Assembly (NCBI RefSeq): GCF_022829515.1
Contig: NZ_JAKSYL010000108.1
Coordinates: 1-64,000, forward strand
Direction: 5' to 3'
Length of the DNA: 64,000 nucleotides
Source: Methylobacterium sp. J-048
Lineage (GTDB): Bacteria > Pseudomonadota > Alphaproteobacteria > Rhizobiales > Beijerinckiaceae
Shown in pieces: positions 50,173 through 60,622 of this stretch (the first letter of the stretch is position 1; the number at the start of each line of letters is the position of its first letter). The notes beneath the pieces were generated by a model. The model saw only the letters and a list, made by a program, of their open reading frames with translations, had not been told where the DNA came from and did not search any database. A program made the position numbers and the translations under genes.

Positions 50173-53091
50173 TCAGGCCGCCTCCGGCGCCGCCCCGACG
50201 ATCTGGCGGGCCTGGAGCAGGGTCATCGGCTCGCCGAAGGCGGGGCCCAGCGCGTATTCGCAGCCGAGACCGGCCAGCGCCTGGGCGTCGCTCTCCGATT
50301 CGCAGCCCTCGGCCACGATGGCGAGGTTCAGTTCGCTCGCCATCCGGACGATCGAGCGCAGGATCGCGGTCTGGCCGGTGCCGATCTGGCGCACGAAGGT
50401 GGCGTCGACCTTGATCGTGTCGAACGGGAAGCGCTGGAGATAGGACAGGGCCGAGTAGCCGGTGCCGAAATCCGACAGGCACAGGCCGGCCCCGAGGTCG
50501 TGGATCCGGGCCAGCATCTGGGCGGCGTATTCCGGGTTCTCCATCACCAGGCTCTCGCTGAATTCCAGCTTGAGCGAGCCGGGGAGCGCCCCGGAGCGGG
50601 CCAGCACGGTCTTCACGTCGTGCAGCAGGTCGTGGCGCAGGAGCTGGCGTGAGGACAGGTTGCAGGCCGCGAAGATCGGCGGCTCGACCTCGAGGGAGCG
50701 CTGCCAGGCGGCGAGCTCCAGGGCGGTGCGCTCCAGGGCGAAGATGCCGAGATTGACGATGAAGCCGCTCTCTTCGGCGAGCGGCATGAAGGTCGAGGCC
50801 GGGATGCGCCCGAGCTTCGGGTGGTCCCAGCGCAAAACGGTCTCGAACCCCGCCACGGTGCGGTCCTCGAGCCGGACCACCGGCAGGAACAGCACCCGCA
50901 GCTCGTTGCGCTCGATCGCCTTGCGCAGGTCGCTCTCCAGCATCAGCCGGTCGGAGCGGTCGGTGCGCATGTGGGCGCGGAACACCTCGATCCGGTCGCC
51001 GCCGTTGCGCTTGGCCTGGATCATGGCGATCTCGGCGCTCTTGAACACCTCGTCGCGCTTGAGGTTGGCCCCCGCCTCGTAGAGGGCCAGCCCGATCGAG
51101 ACGGTGAGGAAGATCTCCCGGTCGGCGTAGGTGATCGGCGTGGCGATCGCCCGGCGGATCATCTCGGCGAAGGCCAGGATCCGGTCGGGGTCGCGCTCGG
51201 ACAGCAGGATCACCGCGAACTCGTCGCTGGAAATCCGGGCCAGGCTGTCCTGCGGCCGCAGCAGGCGGCCGAGCCGGCGGGACAGGGTCAGCAGGATCGA
51301 ATCGCCCGCCGACAACCCGATGGCGTCGTTGATGCCCTTGAACCGGTCGACATCCAGCACGATCACGGTGGGCTTGAGCCGCTGGTCCTGGCCGGCGAAA
51401 GCCAAAGCCGCGTCGAGGCGGTCGCCGAACAGCTCGCGGTTGGGCAGGCCGGTGAGGCTGTCGTGCACGGCGTCGTGGAGCAGGCGCTCCTCGGCGGTCT
51501 TGATCTCGGTCACGTCCGCGATGGTGCCGACCACGCGGATCACCTCGCCGTCGGCGCCGATCACCGGCCGGGCCTTCAGCCGGTACCAGAAATAGGTGCC
51601 GGCGGCCGAGCGCAGGCGGAAATCGTGGACGATGCGCCCGCGCCTTTCCTCGATCACCGTGTCGAGGGCCGCCGAGTAGCGCTCCACATCGAACGGGTGG
51701 AGCGTGCCGAGCCAGTTCGTCGCCGGGCCCTCCAGGGTGCCCCGGGGCAGGCCCAACTGCGCCTCGATCTCGGGGCCCGCAAAGACCCGGTCGGCGGGCA
51801 CGTCCCAGTCGAACACCACGTCGCCCGCGCCGGTGAGCGCCAGCGCCCGCCGCTCGGTGTCCGAGACCAGGGCGTGGCTGAGGCCGCCGCCCGCGAAGGC
51901 GTGCTGGAGTACCGTGAAGCCGATCAGCATCACGATCAGCACGAGGCCGCCGATGAGCGCCGGCTGCACCAGGTCGCTGCCGATCTGGCCGGTGACCGCG
52001 AAGCCGGCGGCCGTCACCCAGACCACCAGCAGCAGCCAGGTCGGCACCAGCAGGATGGCGCGGTCGTAGCCGTTATGGGCGGCCAGGTAGACGATCAGCA
52101 GCAGGCCGATCCCCGCCACCGCGGCGATGGAGATGCGCGCCACGCCCGCGGCCACCGGCGGATCGAACACCGCCAGCCCGACGAGGCCGGCCAGGAAGGC
52201 GAGCCAGAAGAACGCCACGTGGCTGTAGCGCACGTGCCAGCGGGCGAGGTTCAGGTAGGCGAACAGGAACACCAGCAGCGTCGCCCCGAGCACCGCCTCG
52301 GCGGAGGCCCGGTAGACCCGCTCGGCGAGCTCGGTGACGGGAAACACCCGCTGGAGGAAGCCGAAATCGATGCAGGCATAGGCCAGCACCGACCAGGCCA
52401 AAGCCGCGGCCGCCGGGAAGATGATCGCGCCCTTGACCACGAACACGATGGTCAGGAACAGGGCGAGCAGGCCGCTGATGCCGATGATGATGCCCTTGTA
52501 CAGGGTCAGCCCGGCGGTCTTGCGGCGATAGGCGTCCTGATCCCACAGGTGCAGCTGCGGGACGTTGGGGCCGCGCAGCTCGGCGACGTAGGTGACGGTC
52601 GTGCCGGGATCCAGCGTGATGGTGAACTGGTCGGCTTCCGGGTTCTCGTCGCGCTCCGGGCGGATGCCCTGGCTCGCCGTGATGGCGGCGATCCGCGAGC
52701 CACCGAGATCGGGCCAGATCACCCCGGAATCCACCAGCCGGAAATGCGGCGCCACCAGGATGCGGTCGATCTGCTCGTCGGTGTCGTTGGTGAGCGCGAA
52801 CACGATCCAGTCGGGCCGGGCGCCGGCGTCGCGCGCCTTCACGACGATGCGGCGGACGATGCCGTCCTTGCCGGGCGCCGTCGAGATCTGGATCAGATCG
52901 CCGTCCGAGCGATAGCGCTCGATCGCGGTGGTCAGGTCTATTACCGGCGCGTCGAGGGTGACGCGCACCGCCTCGACGGCCAGGGCCGGGGCGCTCGCCG
53001 AGACGGCCAGCGACAGGGCACCGACCAGGGTCAGGAGGAGGGCGAGGATGCGCAAGGGTGTCTTGAGTTCCGGCCGTGCGAGCTTCGGCAT
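50173..53091 (-). CDS. Membrane sensor with PAS, degenerate GGDEF and degenerate EAL domains
   Basis: The 972-residue protein starts MPKLARPELKTPLRIL with a signal segment (to about 38), a periplasmic domain (about 40-180), six or seven membrane helices (about 195-405, a 7TM-sensor arrangement), a PAS domain (about 420-550), GGDEF (about 560-720) and EAL (about 730-965). The cyclase motif reads ISSDEF instead of GGDEF. In the EAL part, FETVLRW replaces EALLRW, the paired Asp motif is SDFGTGYS with the first Asp lost, and GCEYALG lacks the usual Gln, while other acids and the Lys in IKVD remain. Cyclic-di-GMP binding or regulation rather than strong catalysis is therefore possible. Confidence 0.85.
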   Translation of the reverse strand: MPKLARPELKTPLRILALLLTLVGALSLAVSASAPALAVEAVRVTLDAPVIDLTTAIERYRSDGDLIQISTAPGKDGIVRRIVVKARDAGARPDWIVFALTNDTDEQIDRILVAPHFRLVDSGVIWPDLGGSRIAAITASQGIRPERDENPEADQFTITLDPGTTVTYVAELRGPNVPQLHLWDQDAYRRKTAGLTLYKGIIIGISGLLALFLTIVFVVKGAIIFPAAAALAWSVLAYACIDFGFLQRVFPVTELAERVYRASAEAVLGATLLVFLFAYLNLARWHVRYSHVAFFWLAFLAGLVGLAVFDPPVAAGVARISIAAVAGIGLLLIVYLAAHNGYDRAILLVPTWLLLVVWVTAAGFAVTGQIGSDLVQPALIGGLVLIVMLIGFTVLQHAFAGGGLSHALVSDTERRALALTGAGDVVFDWDVPADRVFAGPEIEAQLGLPRGTLEGPATNWLGTLHPFDVERYSAALDTVIEERRGRIVHDFRLRSAAGTYFWYRLKARPVIGADGEVIRVVGTIADVTEIKTAEERLLHDAVHDSLTGLPNRELFGDRLDAALAFAGQDQRLKPTVIVLDVDRFKGINDAIGLSAGDSILLTLSRRLGRLLRPQDSLARISSDEFAVILLSERDPDRILAFAEMIRRAIATPITYADREIFLTVSIGLALYEAGANLKRDEVFKSAEIAMIQAKRNGGDRIEVFRAHMRTDRSDRLMLESDLRKAIERNELRVLFLPVVRLEDRTVAGFETVLRWDHPKLGRIPASTFMPLAEESGFIVNLGIFALERTALELAAWQRSLEVEPPIFAACNLSSRQLLRHDLLHDVKTVLARSGALPGSLKLEFSESLVMENPEYAAQMLARIHDLGAGLCLSDFGTGYSALSYLQRFPFDTIKVDATFVRQIGTGQTAILRSIVRMASELNLAIVAEGCESESDAQALAGLGCEYALGPAFGEPMTLLQARQIVGAAPEAA

Positions 53092-53254
53092 CGGCCACCC
53101 GGGCGGCCGCGATCGATAGGAGGGCCCCGACCCCGGGGCAGCCGCCCCGGTCCGGATCCGGACTCCGCGGATCGCGCCCCTTTGCGGCCAAATCAAGTTG
53201 GGTGCGGCGGGGAGGCGGCCGCCCGGGGTCGCTTGTCCATAGAGGCAGTGGATT

Positions 53255-54550
53255 TCAGGCCGCGCCGAGGGCGGCGGCGATCCGGTCGAGGGCGGGCAGC
53301 TTGCGGATCGGGCCGATCGCCGCGAGCGTCGGCGCGCCCTTCAGCATGGCAGCCGCGGCCGCCCGCACGTCGGCGACCGTGACGGCGTCGATCTTGTCGA
53401 TCACCTCACCCGCCGGGATCACCCGGCCCCAGGCCAGGATCTGGCGGGCGTTGCGCTCGATGCGCCCGCCGGGCGTCTCCAGCGCCGAGAGCAGCGACAC
53501 CTTCAGCTGCGCCTTGGCCCGGGCGATCTCGGGCTCGGCGAGGTCCCGGGCGGCCCGGGCCGTGGCCGCGAGCGTCACCTCGACGAGTTCGGGCAGGTCC
53601 GCCCCGGCGGTGCCGGCGCCGATGCCGAAGAGGCCGCAATCGGAGAACGGCCAGTGGAAGGCCTGGATCTCGTAGGCGAGGCCGCGGGTCTCGCGCACCT
53701 CCTGCCAGAGCCGGGAGGTCAGGCCGCCGCCGAGCACCTGCGCGAACATGTGCAGCGCGTAGTAGCGGTCGTCCCGGAACGACAGGCCGGGCAGGCCGAT
53801 CACGACGTTGGCCTGTTCGAGCTTGCGCGGCATCCGCCGCTCGCCGCCGCCGTAGAGCCCCGGCACCGCGGCCGGCGCTACTGTCGCCGGCAGGGCGCCG
53901 AAATGGCGCTCGGCGGCCGCGACGATCGCCTCGTGGGTCACCGCGCCGGCGCCGGCCACGACGATGCGGTCCGGCGTGTATTCCCGGGCGAGGTAGGCGC
54001 GGATCCCGGCCTCGTCGAAGCTCCGGATCGTCTCGGGCCGACCCAGGATCGGCCGGCCGACTGGCTGGTCCGGGAAGGCGGCTTCCGTGAAGGCGTCGTA
54101 GACCACGTCGTCGGGGGTGTCCTCGACGGCGGCGTATTCCTGCAGGATCACGCCCTTCTCCCGGGCGAGCTCGCCGGCATCGAACACCGAATCGGTGAGG
54201 ATGTCGCCGATCACGTCGAGGGCGAGGCCGGCATCCTCGCCGAGCACCCGGGCGGTGTAGCTCGTCCCCTCCGTGGAGGTGGCGGCGTTGATCTCGCCGC
54301 CGACATTCTCGATCTCCTCGGCGATTCTCTGGGCCGAGCGCGTGCGGGTGCCCTTGAACGCCATGTGCTCGATGAGGTGGGACAGCCCGGCCTCGTCGGC
54401 GCGCTCGTTGCGCGAGCCGGCCCCGACCCAGACGCCGAGGCTCGCGGTCGCGACCCCCGGCATCGGCTCGGTCACCACCGTCACGCCGTTCGCAAGCCGG
54501 GTCGTGCGCAGGGACGGGGAGGCGGCGTGCGTGGTGAAATGCTGGTTCAT
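53255..54550 (-). CDS. M16 family zinc peptidase (processing-peptidase-like)
   Basis: The 431-residue protein carries the inverted zinc motif in GLSHLIEHMAF (His58, Glu61, His62) and the distal acidic segment ELAREKGVILQEYAAVEDTPDD. The C-terminal half has the family region VLGGGLTSRLWQEVRETRGLAYE, equivalent to the Arg/Tyr substrate-binding block. There is no signal peptide, so a cytosolic peptidase resembling mitochondrial processing peptidase beta is expected. It follows thrC by seven bases, a pairing common in alphaproteobacteria. Confidence 0.92.
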   Translation of the reverse strand: MNQHFTTHAASPSLRTTRLANGVTVVTEPMPGVATASLGVWVGAGSRNERADEAGLSHLIEHMAFKGTRTRSAQRIAEEIENVGGEINAATSTEGTSYTARVLGEDAGLALDVIGDILTDSVFDAGELAREKGVILQEYAAVEDTPDDVVYDAFTEAAFPDQPVGRPILGRPETIRSFDEAGIRAYLAREYTPDRIVVAGAGAVTHEAIVAAAERHFGALPATVAPAAVPGLYGGGERRMPRKLEQANVVIGLPGLSFRDDRYYALHMFAQVLGGGLTSRLWQEVRETRGLAYEIQAFHWPFSDCGLFGIGAGTAGADLPELVEVTLAATARAARDLAEPEIARAKAQLKVSLLSALETPGGRIERNARQILAWGRVIPAGEVIDKIDAVTVADVRAAAAAMLKGAPTLAAIGPIRKLPALDRIAAALGAA

Positions 54551-54557
54551 CGCGGGG

Positions 54558-55970
54558 TCAGGCACCCTTCGTGATGCGGGCGCGCTCACGGATCAGCCGC
54601 TCCACGGCGGCCTGGTCGTTGGCCACCGGGGTCATGCGCTCGGGCCGGTCCATGAGGTCGGCGAGGTGCGGCGGCAGGGGCGGGCGCAGGCCGCCGGTGG
54701 CCTTGGCGACCGCGTCGGGGAATTTTGCGGGATGCGCCGTGGCCAGGGCGACGACAGGGGTCGCGGGATCCTGCTCCAGGAGCCGGCGGCCGGCGCGGAC
54801 CCCGATGGCGCTGTGGGGATCGAGCACGATCCCGGTGGCGGCCTGGGTCAGGGCGATCTCTTCCATCACGTCGCCCTCGGGGACCGCTGTGGCATCGAAC
54901 TCGGAGCGGACCGTGGCCAGGACCTCGGGGCTCAGCGAGAAGCCGCCGGATTGCTTCAGCCCGGCCATCAGCCGCGACAGCGCCGAGGCGTCGCGGCCGA
55001 GCGCCTCGAACAGCAGCCGCTCGAAATTCGAAGAAATCTGGATGTCCATGGAGGGCGAGGTCGTGGGCACGACGCCGCGCAGCTCGTAGGCGCCCTGCTC
55101 CAGGGTGCGCACCAGGATGTCGTTGGCGTTGGTGCCGATCATCAGCCGCTCGATCGGCAGGCCCATCCGCTTGGCGACCCAGCCGGCGAGCACGTCGCCG
55201 AAATTGCCGGTCGGCACCGCGAAGGAGACCGGCCGGTGGGGCGCGCCGAGCGCCACCGCGCTGGTGAAGTAGTACACGGCCTGCGCCGCGACCCGGGCCC
55301 AGTTGATCGAGTTGACCCCGGACAGCCGCACCGCATCGGCGAAATCGGCGTGCTGGAACAGGGCTTTGACCAAGTTCTGGCAATCGTCGAAGGTGCCGTC
55401 CACGGCGAGCGCGTGGACGTTCTGCGCCGGCACCGAGGTCATCTGCCGCCGCTGGACCTCCGACACCCGCCCGTGCGGGTAGAGGATGAAGATGTCGACC
55501 CGGTCGAGGCCGCCGAACGCCTCCACGGCGGCCGAGCCGGTATCGCCCGAGGTCGCGCCCACGATGGTGGCGCGGGTGTCGCGCTTGGCGAGGACATGGT
55601 CCATCAGCCGCCCGAGCAGCTGCATCGCCACGTCCTTGAACGCCAGCGTCGGCCCGTGGAAGAGCTCCAGCAGGAACAGGTTGTCGTCGAGCTGGGTCAG
55701 CGGGCAGACCGCCGGGTGCCGGAAGGTGGCGTAGGATTCGTCGATCATCCGGTCGAGGTCCGGGCCGGCGATCTCGCCATCCATCAGCGGGCGCAGCACG
55801 CGCTTGGCGGCCTCCGCGTAGGGCTTGCCGGCCAGCGCGGCGATCTCCGACCGGCCGATCTGCGGCCAGGTCTGCGGCACGTAGAGTCCGCCATCGCGGG
55901 CGAGGCCTGCGAGGAGCGCATCCGAGAACGAGAGCGGCGCGGCCTCGCCGCGGGTCGAGACGTGGAGCAC
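54558..55970 (-). CDS. thrC: Threonine synthase
   Basis: The 470-residue PLP enzyme converts O-phosphohomoserine to threonine. The PLP lysine is Lys112 in GPTLAFKDVAMQLLG; VGATSGDTGSAAVEAF binds the cofactor phosphate, and VSEVQRRQMTS and VPTGNFGDVLAGW are typical of the longer (bacterial/fungal) threonine synthase class. The N-terminus MLHVSTRGEAAPLSFSDALLAGLARDGGLYVP is standard. It is the first gene of a leftward operon with the M16 peptidase. An inverted repeat at 56065-56084 lies about 100 bases upstream. Confidence 0.96.
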   Translation of the reverse strand: MLHVSTRGEAAPLSFSDALLAGLARDGGLYVPQTWPQIGRSEIAALAGKPYAEAAKRVLRPLMDGEIAGPDLDRMIDESYATFRHPAVCPLTQLDDNLFLLELFHGPTLAFKDVAMQLLGRLMDHVLAKRDTRATIVGATSGDTGSAAVEAFGGLDRVDIFILYPHGRVSEVQRRQMTSVPAQNVHALAVDGTFDDCQNLVKALFQHADFADAVRLSGVNSINWARVAAQAVYYFTSAVALGAPHRPVSFAVPTGNFGDVLAGWVAKRMGLPIERLMIGTNANDILVRTLEQGAYELRGVVPTTSPSMDIQISSNFERLLFEALGRDASALSRLMAGLKQSGGFSLSPEVLATVRSEFDATAVPEGDVMEEIALTQAATGIVLDPHSAIGVRAGRRLLEQDPATPVVALATAHPAKFPDAVAKATGGLRPPLPPHLADLMDRPERMTPVANDQAAVERLIRERARITKGA

Positions 55971-56064
55971 AGGGGCCTCCGGGAGGAAGGCGCCCCCTCT
56001 ACACGATGCGGGCGGACCTGTCGAAAGCCCGGGCCGCCGGGGCGGGCCCGGCGGTTTAACCGGG

Positions 56065-56084
56065 CCTGAACGGGCCGGTTCAGG
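56065..56084. promoter_or_regulatory. Perfect inverted repeat upstream of thrC
   Basis: CCTGAAC (56065-56071) and GTTCAGG (56078-56084) form a perfect repeat with a six-base GC centre, in the 232-base gap between divergent thrC and a secreted-protein gene. It could be an operator or a small hairpin. No partner regulator is evident, so this is only a candidate. Confidence 0.3.
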
Positions 56085-56202
56085 ACCGGTTGCGCCGGCT
56101 TCCCTAGAACCGGATCACCCCCGAGGAACCCCGGCCCGACCGGCCGGCGCCGCGGGGGCGGCCCGACCCCGCCCGCGGGGTGCTTCCTGAGAGAGAGCCG
56201 AC

Positions 56203-56619
56203 ATGATTCGAACCTTCGCTGTTCGATCCCTCGCCATTCGACCCCTCGCCCTGGCCGGCGCCGCCGCGCTGCTGCTCGGCACCGCGGCGATCGCGCAGAC
56301 ACCGCCCCCCGGCGGCCCGAGGCCCGGCCCCGAGGCCGGCGCCCCGCCGCCGCCCCCGCCCCCGGGCGGTCCCCGGCGCGGTCCCGGCCCGGACGGACCA
56401 CCCCCGCCGCCGCCCGGTGGCCCCCAGCGCGGTCCCGGCCCCGACGGGCCGCCGCCGCCCCCTCCGCCGCCGCCGAAGGGCGCGCATTTCCTGTTCGAGC
56501 GCGGCGATGCCCGGATCGACGTGAAATGCGCCGACGAGGAATCGATGAAGGCCTGCGCCGACATCACCCTGCAGATGCTCGACAAGCTCGCGACGATGCG
56601 CCCCGGCGAAGCCCGCTAG
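56203..56619 (+). CDS. Secreted Pro/Gly-rich protein with conserved-looking C-terminal domain
   Basis: The 138-residue protein has a Sec signal (residues 1-31, ending AAIAQ), then a Pro/Gly-rich region with two 17-residue repeats, and a C-terminal acidic part (HFLFERGDARIDVKCADEES and LQMLDKLATM) with two cysteines that may form a disulfide in the periplasm. The Pro-rich part likely acts as a flexible spacer. No enzymatic motif. It is divergent from thrC and 54 bases before another small gene on the same strand. Confidence 0.7.
   Translation: MIRTFAVRSLAIRPLALAGAAALLLGTAAIAQTPPPGGPRPGPEAGAPPPPPPPGGPRRGPGPDGPPPPPPGGPQRGPGPDGPPPPPPPPPKGAHFLFERGDARIDVKCADEESMKACADITLQMLDKLATMRPGEAR
56365..56466 (+). 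repeat. Two tandem 51-base repeats in the Pro/Gly-rich gene
   Basis: Units 56365-56415 and 56416-56466 each encode GGP-(R/Q)-RGPGPDGPPPPPP. They differ at few bases and are followed by another poly-Pro run. In-frame gain or loss of units would change spacer length without breaking the gene. Confidence 0.8.
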
Positions 56620-56673
56620 CCCCTCACCCGGGCGGCAGCGCCCGGAAACAGAACAATCAACAGGATCAACGAC

Positions 56674-57135
56674 ATGACTGATACGAAAACCGATTTGCAC
56701 GACGCCAGCGGCACCGTCTGGGCGGTGTTCGGACACCGATTCGCCCTCGACGGGGCCGGAGGGCGGATCCTGGCGGATCTCGGCTCGAAGGGCGCCGCGG
56801 GGATCACCCTGGCGGTCGGCGACCGGGTCTCGGTCCAGGGGACGCAGAAGCCGTCCGAGATCAAGGTCACCCGCCTCACCCTGGCGGACGGCTCAACCCG
56901 CACGATCGACTGGCCGGAGAAGGACGGACCCAAGAAGGAGGGGCACGACCATCCGCCGGCCGATCCCGCCCTGGCGGTCCGGGCCGCCGAGGCTGCGGGC
57001 TACACGGTCTCCGGCACGCCCGCGCGCAAGCCCAAGCATTTCGAACTGCGGGGCGCGAAGGACGGGGCGGACCACGAACTCCACATCGCGCTCGATGGAG
57101 AAATCCGGAAGACCAAGCTCCTCGCCGCCGCGTAG
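56674..57135 (+). CDS. Hypothetical cytosolic protein, 153 residues
   Basis: The ATG at 56674 has AGGA about eight bases upstream. Residues 5-90 ([25 protein letters not shown], then [23 protein letters not shown]) are rich in beta strands and look like a small beta-barrel or OB-like domain. After a charged linker (KKEGHDHPP), residues 100-153 form a second alpha/beta unit ending [16 protein letters not shown], reminiscent of PepSY-like repeats. No export signal. Family not recognised. Confidence 0.65.
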   Translation: MTDTKTDLHDASGTVWAVFGHRFALDGAGGRILADLGSKGAAGITLAVGDRVSVQGTQKPSEIKVTRLTLADGSTRTIDWPEKDGPKKEGHDHPPADPALAVRAAEAAGYTVSGTPARKPKHFELRGAKDGADHELHIALDGEIRKTKLLAAA

Positions 57136-57152
57136 GACTCGGCCGGAACGCG

Positions 57153-57182
57153 GGCGCCGGTCAGGCGCTCGTGCCCGGCGCC
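57153..57182. terminator. Candidate hairpin at a convergent junction
   Basis: GGCGCCGG (57153-57160) pairs with CCGGCGCC (57175-57182) over a 14-base loop between the rightward gene ending 57135 and the leftward gene ending 57161. There is no T-run, so it would be a weak or Rho-assisted stop. The leftward gene's stop codon is in the loop. Confidence 0.35.
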
Positions 57183-57574
57183 TTGATCAGGCGGCAGCCG
57201 GTGATGCGCCAGGTCCCGTCCGCGTCCCGGGCGAGGCTGTACTCGGCCGTCCAGTCGACGCCGTACTCGTCCTGAATCGCCACCGACTGCATCACGCCCG
57301 CCTCCCCGGTATCCCGGCCTTCGCCGAACACGAAGCTGCGGTGGCGGTAGACCGGGCGGTACTGGTTGCGGACCATGCCGATGAACAGGTCGGCGTTCGG
57401 GAACAGGTCTTGGATCGCCGGGGCCGCCTGGGCGTAGGCGGTCGGCGCATCGTCGCGCCCGAGCGCCTCGACCTGCTTGGTGATCACCGCCCGGGCCGCC
57501 GCCCGGGCGCCGTCATCGGCCGCCGCCGACCCTGCCAGGCCGAGGAGCATCAGGAGGGCGAGCCACGCGCGCAT
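57161..57574 (-). CDS. DUF4864 family exported protein
   Basis: The 137-residue protein has a Sec signal ([19 protein letters not shown]). The mature domain ([65 protein letters not shown]) matches the DUF4864 pattern, an NTF2-like fold of unknown role in alphaproteobacteria. It is probably periplasmic. It is divergent from rutA, with about 250 bases between them. Confidence 0.78.
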   Translation of the reverse strand: MRAWLALLMLLGLAGSAAADDGARAAARAVITKQVEALGRDDAPTAYAQAAPAIQDLFPNADLFIGMVRNQYRPVYRHRSFVFGEGRDTGEAGVMQSVAIQDEYGVDWTAEYSLARDADGTWRITGCRLIKAPGTSA

Positions 57575-57823
57575 CGACGGTCACTCCGATCGGGCGCCTC
57601 CCACGAGACACCTGAGCCGACTGATCAACTAGACGGACGAAGGCGGTCGGCAAGCACCGCGCGCGCAGGATGTGCAGGCATCGCGCTTCGGTTGTGCAAG
57701 TCGCTGGAAAGAGAGGCAATTTCGGCACCGAGCCGGCGCACGGGTTTGATTCTCCGCCCGGGTTTTGCGAGCGTCCGCAGACCGACTCAAGCCTCCGGGC
57801 TCGGTCGAGCGGAGCAGAGGGCG

Positions 57824-58984
<1,161 letters not shown>

Positions 58985-59000
58985 TGAGAGAGGTCGCGTG

Positions 59001-59738
59001 ATGGACATGCAAGCCGGTTTCCACGACGCCCATGGCCGCCACGGCGACGTGATCCTGCCGGCCCGGCCCGAGCCGATCGCCTTCGACCCGGCCGCGACGG
59101 CGCTGATCGTCGTCGACGTGCAGAACGCCTATGCCAGCCCCGGCGGCTATCTCGATCTCGCGGGCTTCGACGTGTCGGGCACCGGGCCGGTCATCGCCCG
59201 GATCATCCGGGCGGTGGCGGCGGCCCGGGCTGCTGGCATCCGGATCCTGTGGTTCCAGAACGGCTGGGACCCGGACTATGTCGAGGCCGGCGGCCCGGGC
59301 TCGCCGAACTGGCACAAGTCCAACGCCCTCAAGACCATGCGGCGGCGGCCGGAGATGAACGCGCAGCTGCTGGCCAAGGGCTCCTGGGACTACGCCCTGG
59401 TCGACGCCCTGAAGCCCGAGCCCGGCGACATCGTGCTGGGCAAGCCGCGCTACAGCGGCTTCTACAACACGCCGCTCGACAGCATGCTGCGGGCCCGGGG
59501 GGTGAACACGCTGGTGTTCACCGGCATCGCCACCAATGTCTGCGTCGAGTCGACCCTGCGGGACGGCTACCACCGGGAGTATTTCGGGATCGTCCTGGCG
59601 GACGCCACCCACCAGGCCGGGCCGCGCAGCCTGCACGAGGGGGCGCTCGCCAATATCGAGACCTTCTTCGGCTGGGTCTCGGACGTCGCCGCGTTCGAGG
59701 CAGCACTGAGCGCGGAGACCCGCGCCGCCGCCGAGTAG
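59001..59738 (+). CDS. rutB: Ureidoacrylate amidohydrolase RutB
   Basis: The 245-residue isochorismatase-fold enzyme hydrolyses ureidoacrylate to aminoacrylate, CO2 and ammonia. The Asp-Lys-Cys triad is Asp39 ([19 protein letters not shown]), Lys148 ([11 protein letters not shown]) and Cys181 ([15 protein letters not shown]). GAGAGAGG lies seven bases before ATG 59001. Length is normal. It lies between rutA and rutC in the expected order, and its product goes to RutC. Confidence 0.95.
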   Translation: MDMQAGFHDAHGRHGDVILPARPEPIAFDPAATALIVVDVQNAYASPGGYLDLAGFDVSGTGPVIARIIRAVAAARAAGIRILWFQNGWDPDYVEAGGPGSPNWHKSNALKTMRRRPEMNAQLLAKGSWDYALVDALKPEPGDIVLGKPRYSGFYNTPLDSMLRARGVNTLVFTGIATNVCVESTLRDGYHREYFGIVLADATHQAGPRSLHEGALANIETFFGWVSDVAAFEAALSAETRAAAE

Positions 59739-59783
59739 ACCACCCGCCGTCCCCGCACTCGCACCACGAAAGTCCGAAGAAAA

Positions 59784-60173
59784 ATGCCGAAGCAGGTCGT
59801 CATCCCGCCGGGGACGGGCAAGCCGCTCGCCCCTTACGTGCCCGGCACCCTGGCGGACGGGGTGCTGTACGTCTCGGGCACGCTGCCGCTGGATGCGGAC
59901 GCCAACGTGGTCCATGTCGGCGACGCCGCCGCGCAGGCCCGGCACGTGCTGGAGACGATCAAGGGTGTGGTCGAGGCCGCGGGCGGCACGATGGACGACG
60001 TGACCTTCAACCACGTCTTCCTGAAGGATTGGGCCGATTACGCGGCGATCAACGCGGTCTATGCGGACTACTTTCCGGGCGAGAAGCCGGCGCGCTACTG
60101 CATCCAGTGCGGCCTCGTGAAGCCCGACGCCCTCGTGGAGATCGCCTCCGTGGCGCATATCGGCCGCCCCTAG
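59784..60173 (+). CDS. rutC: RutC, RidA-family aminoacrylate deaminase
   Basis: The 129-residue protein begins [21 protein letters not shown], the usual RutC opening, and has the RidA-family segments [30 protein letters not shown] and [20 protein letters not shown] with the substrate-binding Arg and Glu. It converts aminoacrylate toward malonic semialdehyde. The gene ends the rut run here: the convergent MerR gene begins its 3' end 11 bases later, and no rutD, rutE, rutF or rutG follows. Confidence 0.93.
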   Translation: MPKQVVIPPGTGKPLAPYVPGTLADGVLYVSGTLPLDADANVVHVGDAAAQARHVLETIKGVVEAAGGTMDDVTFNHVFLKDWADYAAINAVYADYFPGEKPARYCIQCGLVKPDALVEIASVAHIGRP

Positions 60174-60183
60174 CCCCCTGCGA

Positions 60184-60546
60184 TCAATCGGGCTGACCGG
60201 GCTCCAGGGCATCCAGATAAGACTGGAGCGTCGCCCGTCCGCTCTCGAGGACCTCCAGCCTTTCCACGATCCTATCTCTTTCCCGTTCGAGGGTCGCCCG
60301 AACCCCTGCACAGGGCCGGAAACCCTGTCCCTCGCGCTTCACGCACGGCAACACGATGCGGATTGCCCGCAGCGTCAATCCTGCCGTGTTCAACGCACGG
60401 ATGCGGCGAACCTGCCGGGCATCATCGTCGCTGTAATCGCGCTGGCCGGACTCGCGGCGCGGCGGCCGCAGCAAGCCCTCCTGTTCGTAGAAGCGCAACA
60501 TGCGCACGCTGACGCCCGTGCGTCGCGCAAGCTCACCGATCCGCAT
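60184..60546 (-). CDS. MerR-family transcriptional regulator
   Basis: The 120-residue protein has the MerR winged-helix start MRIGELARRTGVSVRMLRFYEQEGLLRPPRR, then RDYSDDDARQVRRIRALNTAGLTLRAI and a dimerising helix at the C-terminus (ERDRIVERLEVLESGRATLQSYLDAL). Two cysteines (LPCVKREG and RPCAGV), 13 residues apart, could sense a thiol-reactive compound or metal, but they are not a known metal loop. It is divergent from an MFS exporter gene whose promoter has the long spacer and dyad used by MerR activators. Confidence 0.92.
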   Translation of the reverse strand: MRIGELARRTGVSVRMLRFYEQEGLLRPPRRESGQRDYSDDDARQVRRIRALNTAGLTLRAIRIVLPCVKREGQGFRPCAGVRATLERERDRIVERLEVLESGRATLQSYLDALEPGQPD

Positions 60547-60561
60547 CGTGTTCGCGAAGGC

Positions 60562-60593
60562 TTGACCCTGACAGCACTGTCAAAGGCTACGGT
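60562..60593 (+). promoter_or_regulatory. MerR-type promoter/operator for the MFS exporter
   Basis: TTGACC (60562-60567) is the -35 box; CTACGG or TACGGT (60587-60593) is the -10 box, giving a 19-20 base spacer. Inside lies the perfect dyad TGACAG-CA-CTGTCA (60569-60582). This is the architecture that MerR proteins activate by twisting DNA. The transcript reads into the ATG at 60623 and the divergent merR-like start is 16 bases from the -35 box. Confidence 0.75.
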
Positions 60594-60622
60594 CGCGCGT
60601 GTCACCACGCAAGGAGCGATGC

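Noticed and set aside
57600..57823. Sigma54-type promoter upstream of rutA
   Set aside because: GGCAC and TTGTGCAA fragments occur but never with the GG/GC spacing required for -24/-12 boxes.
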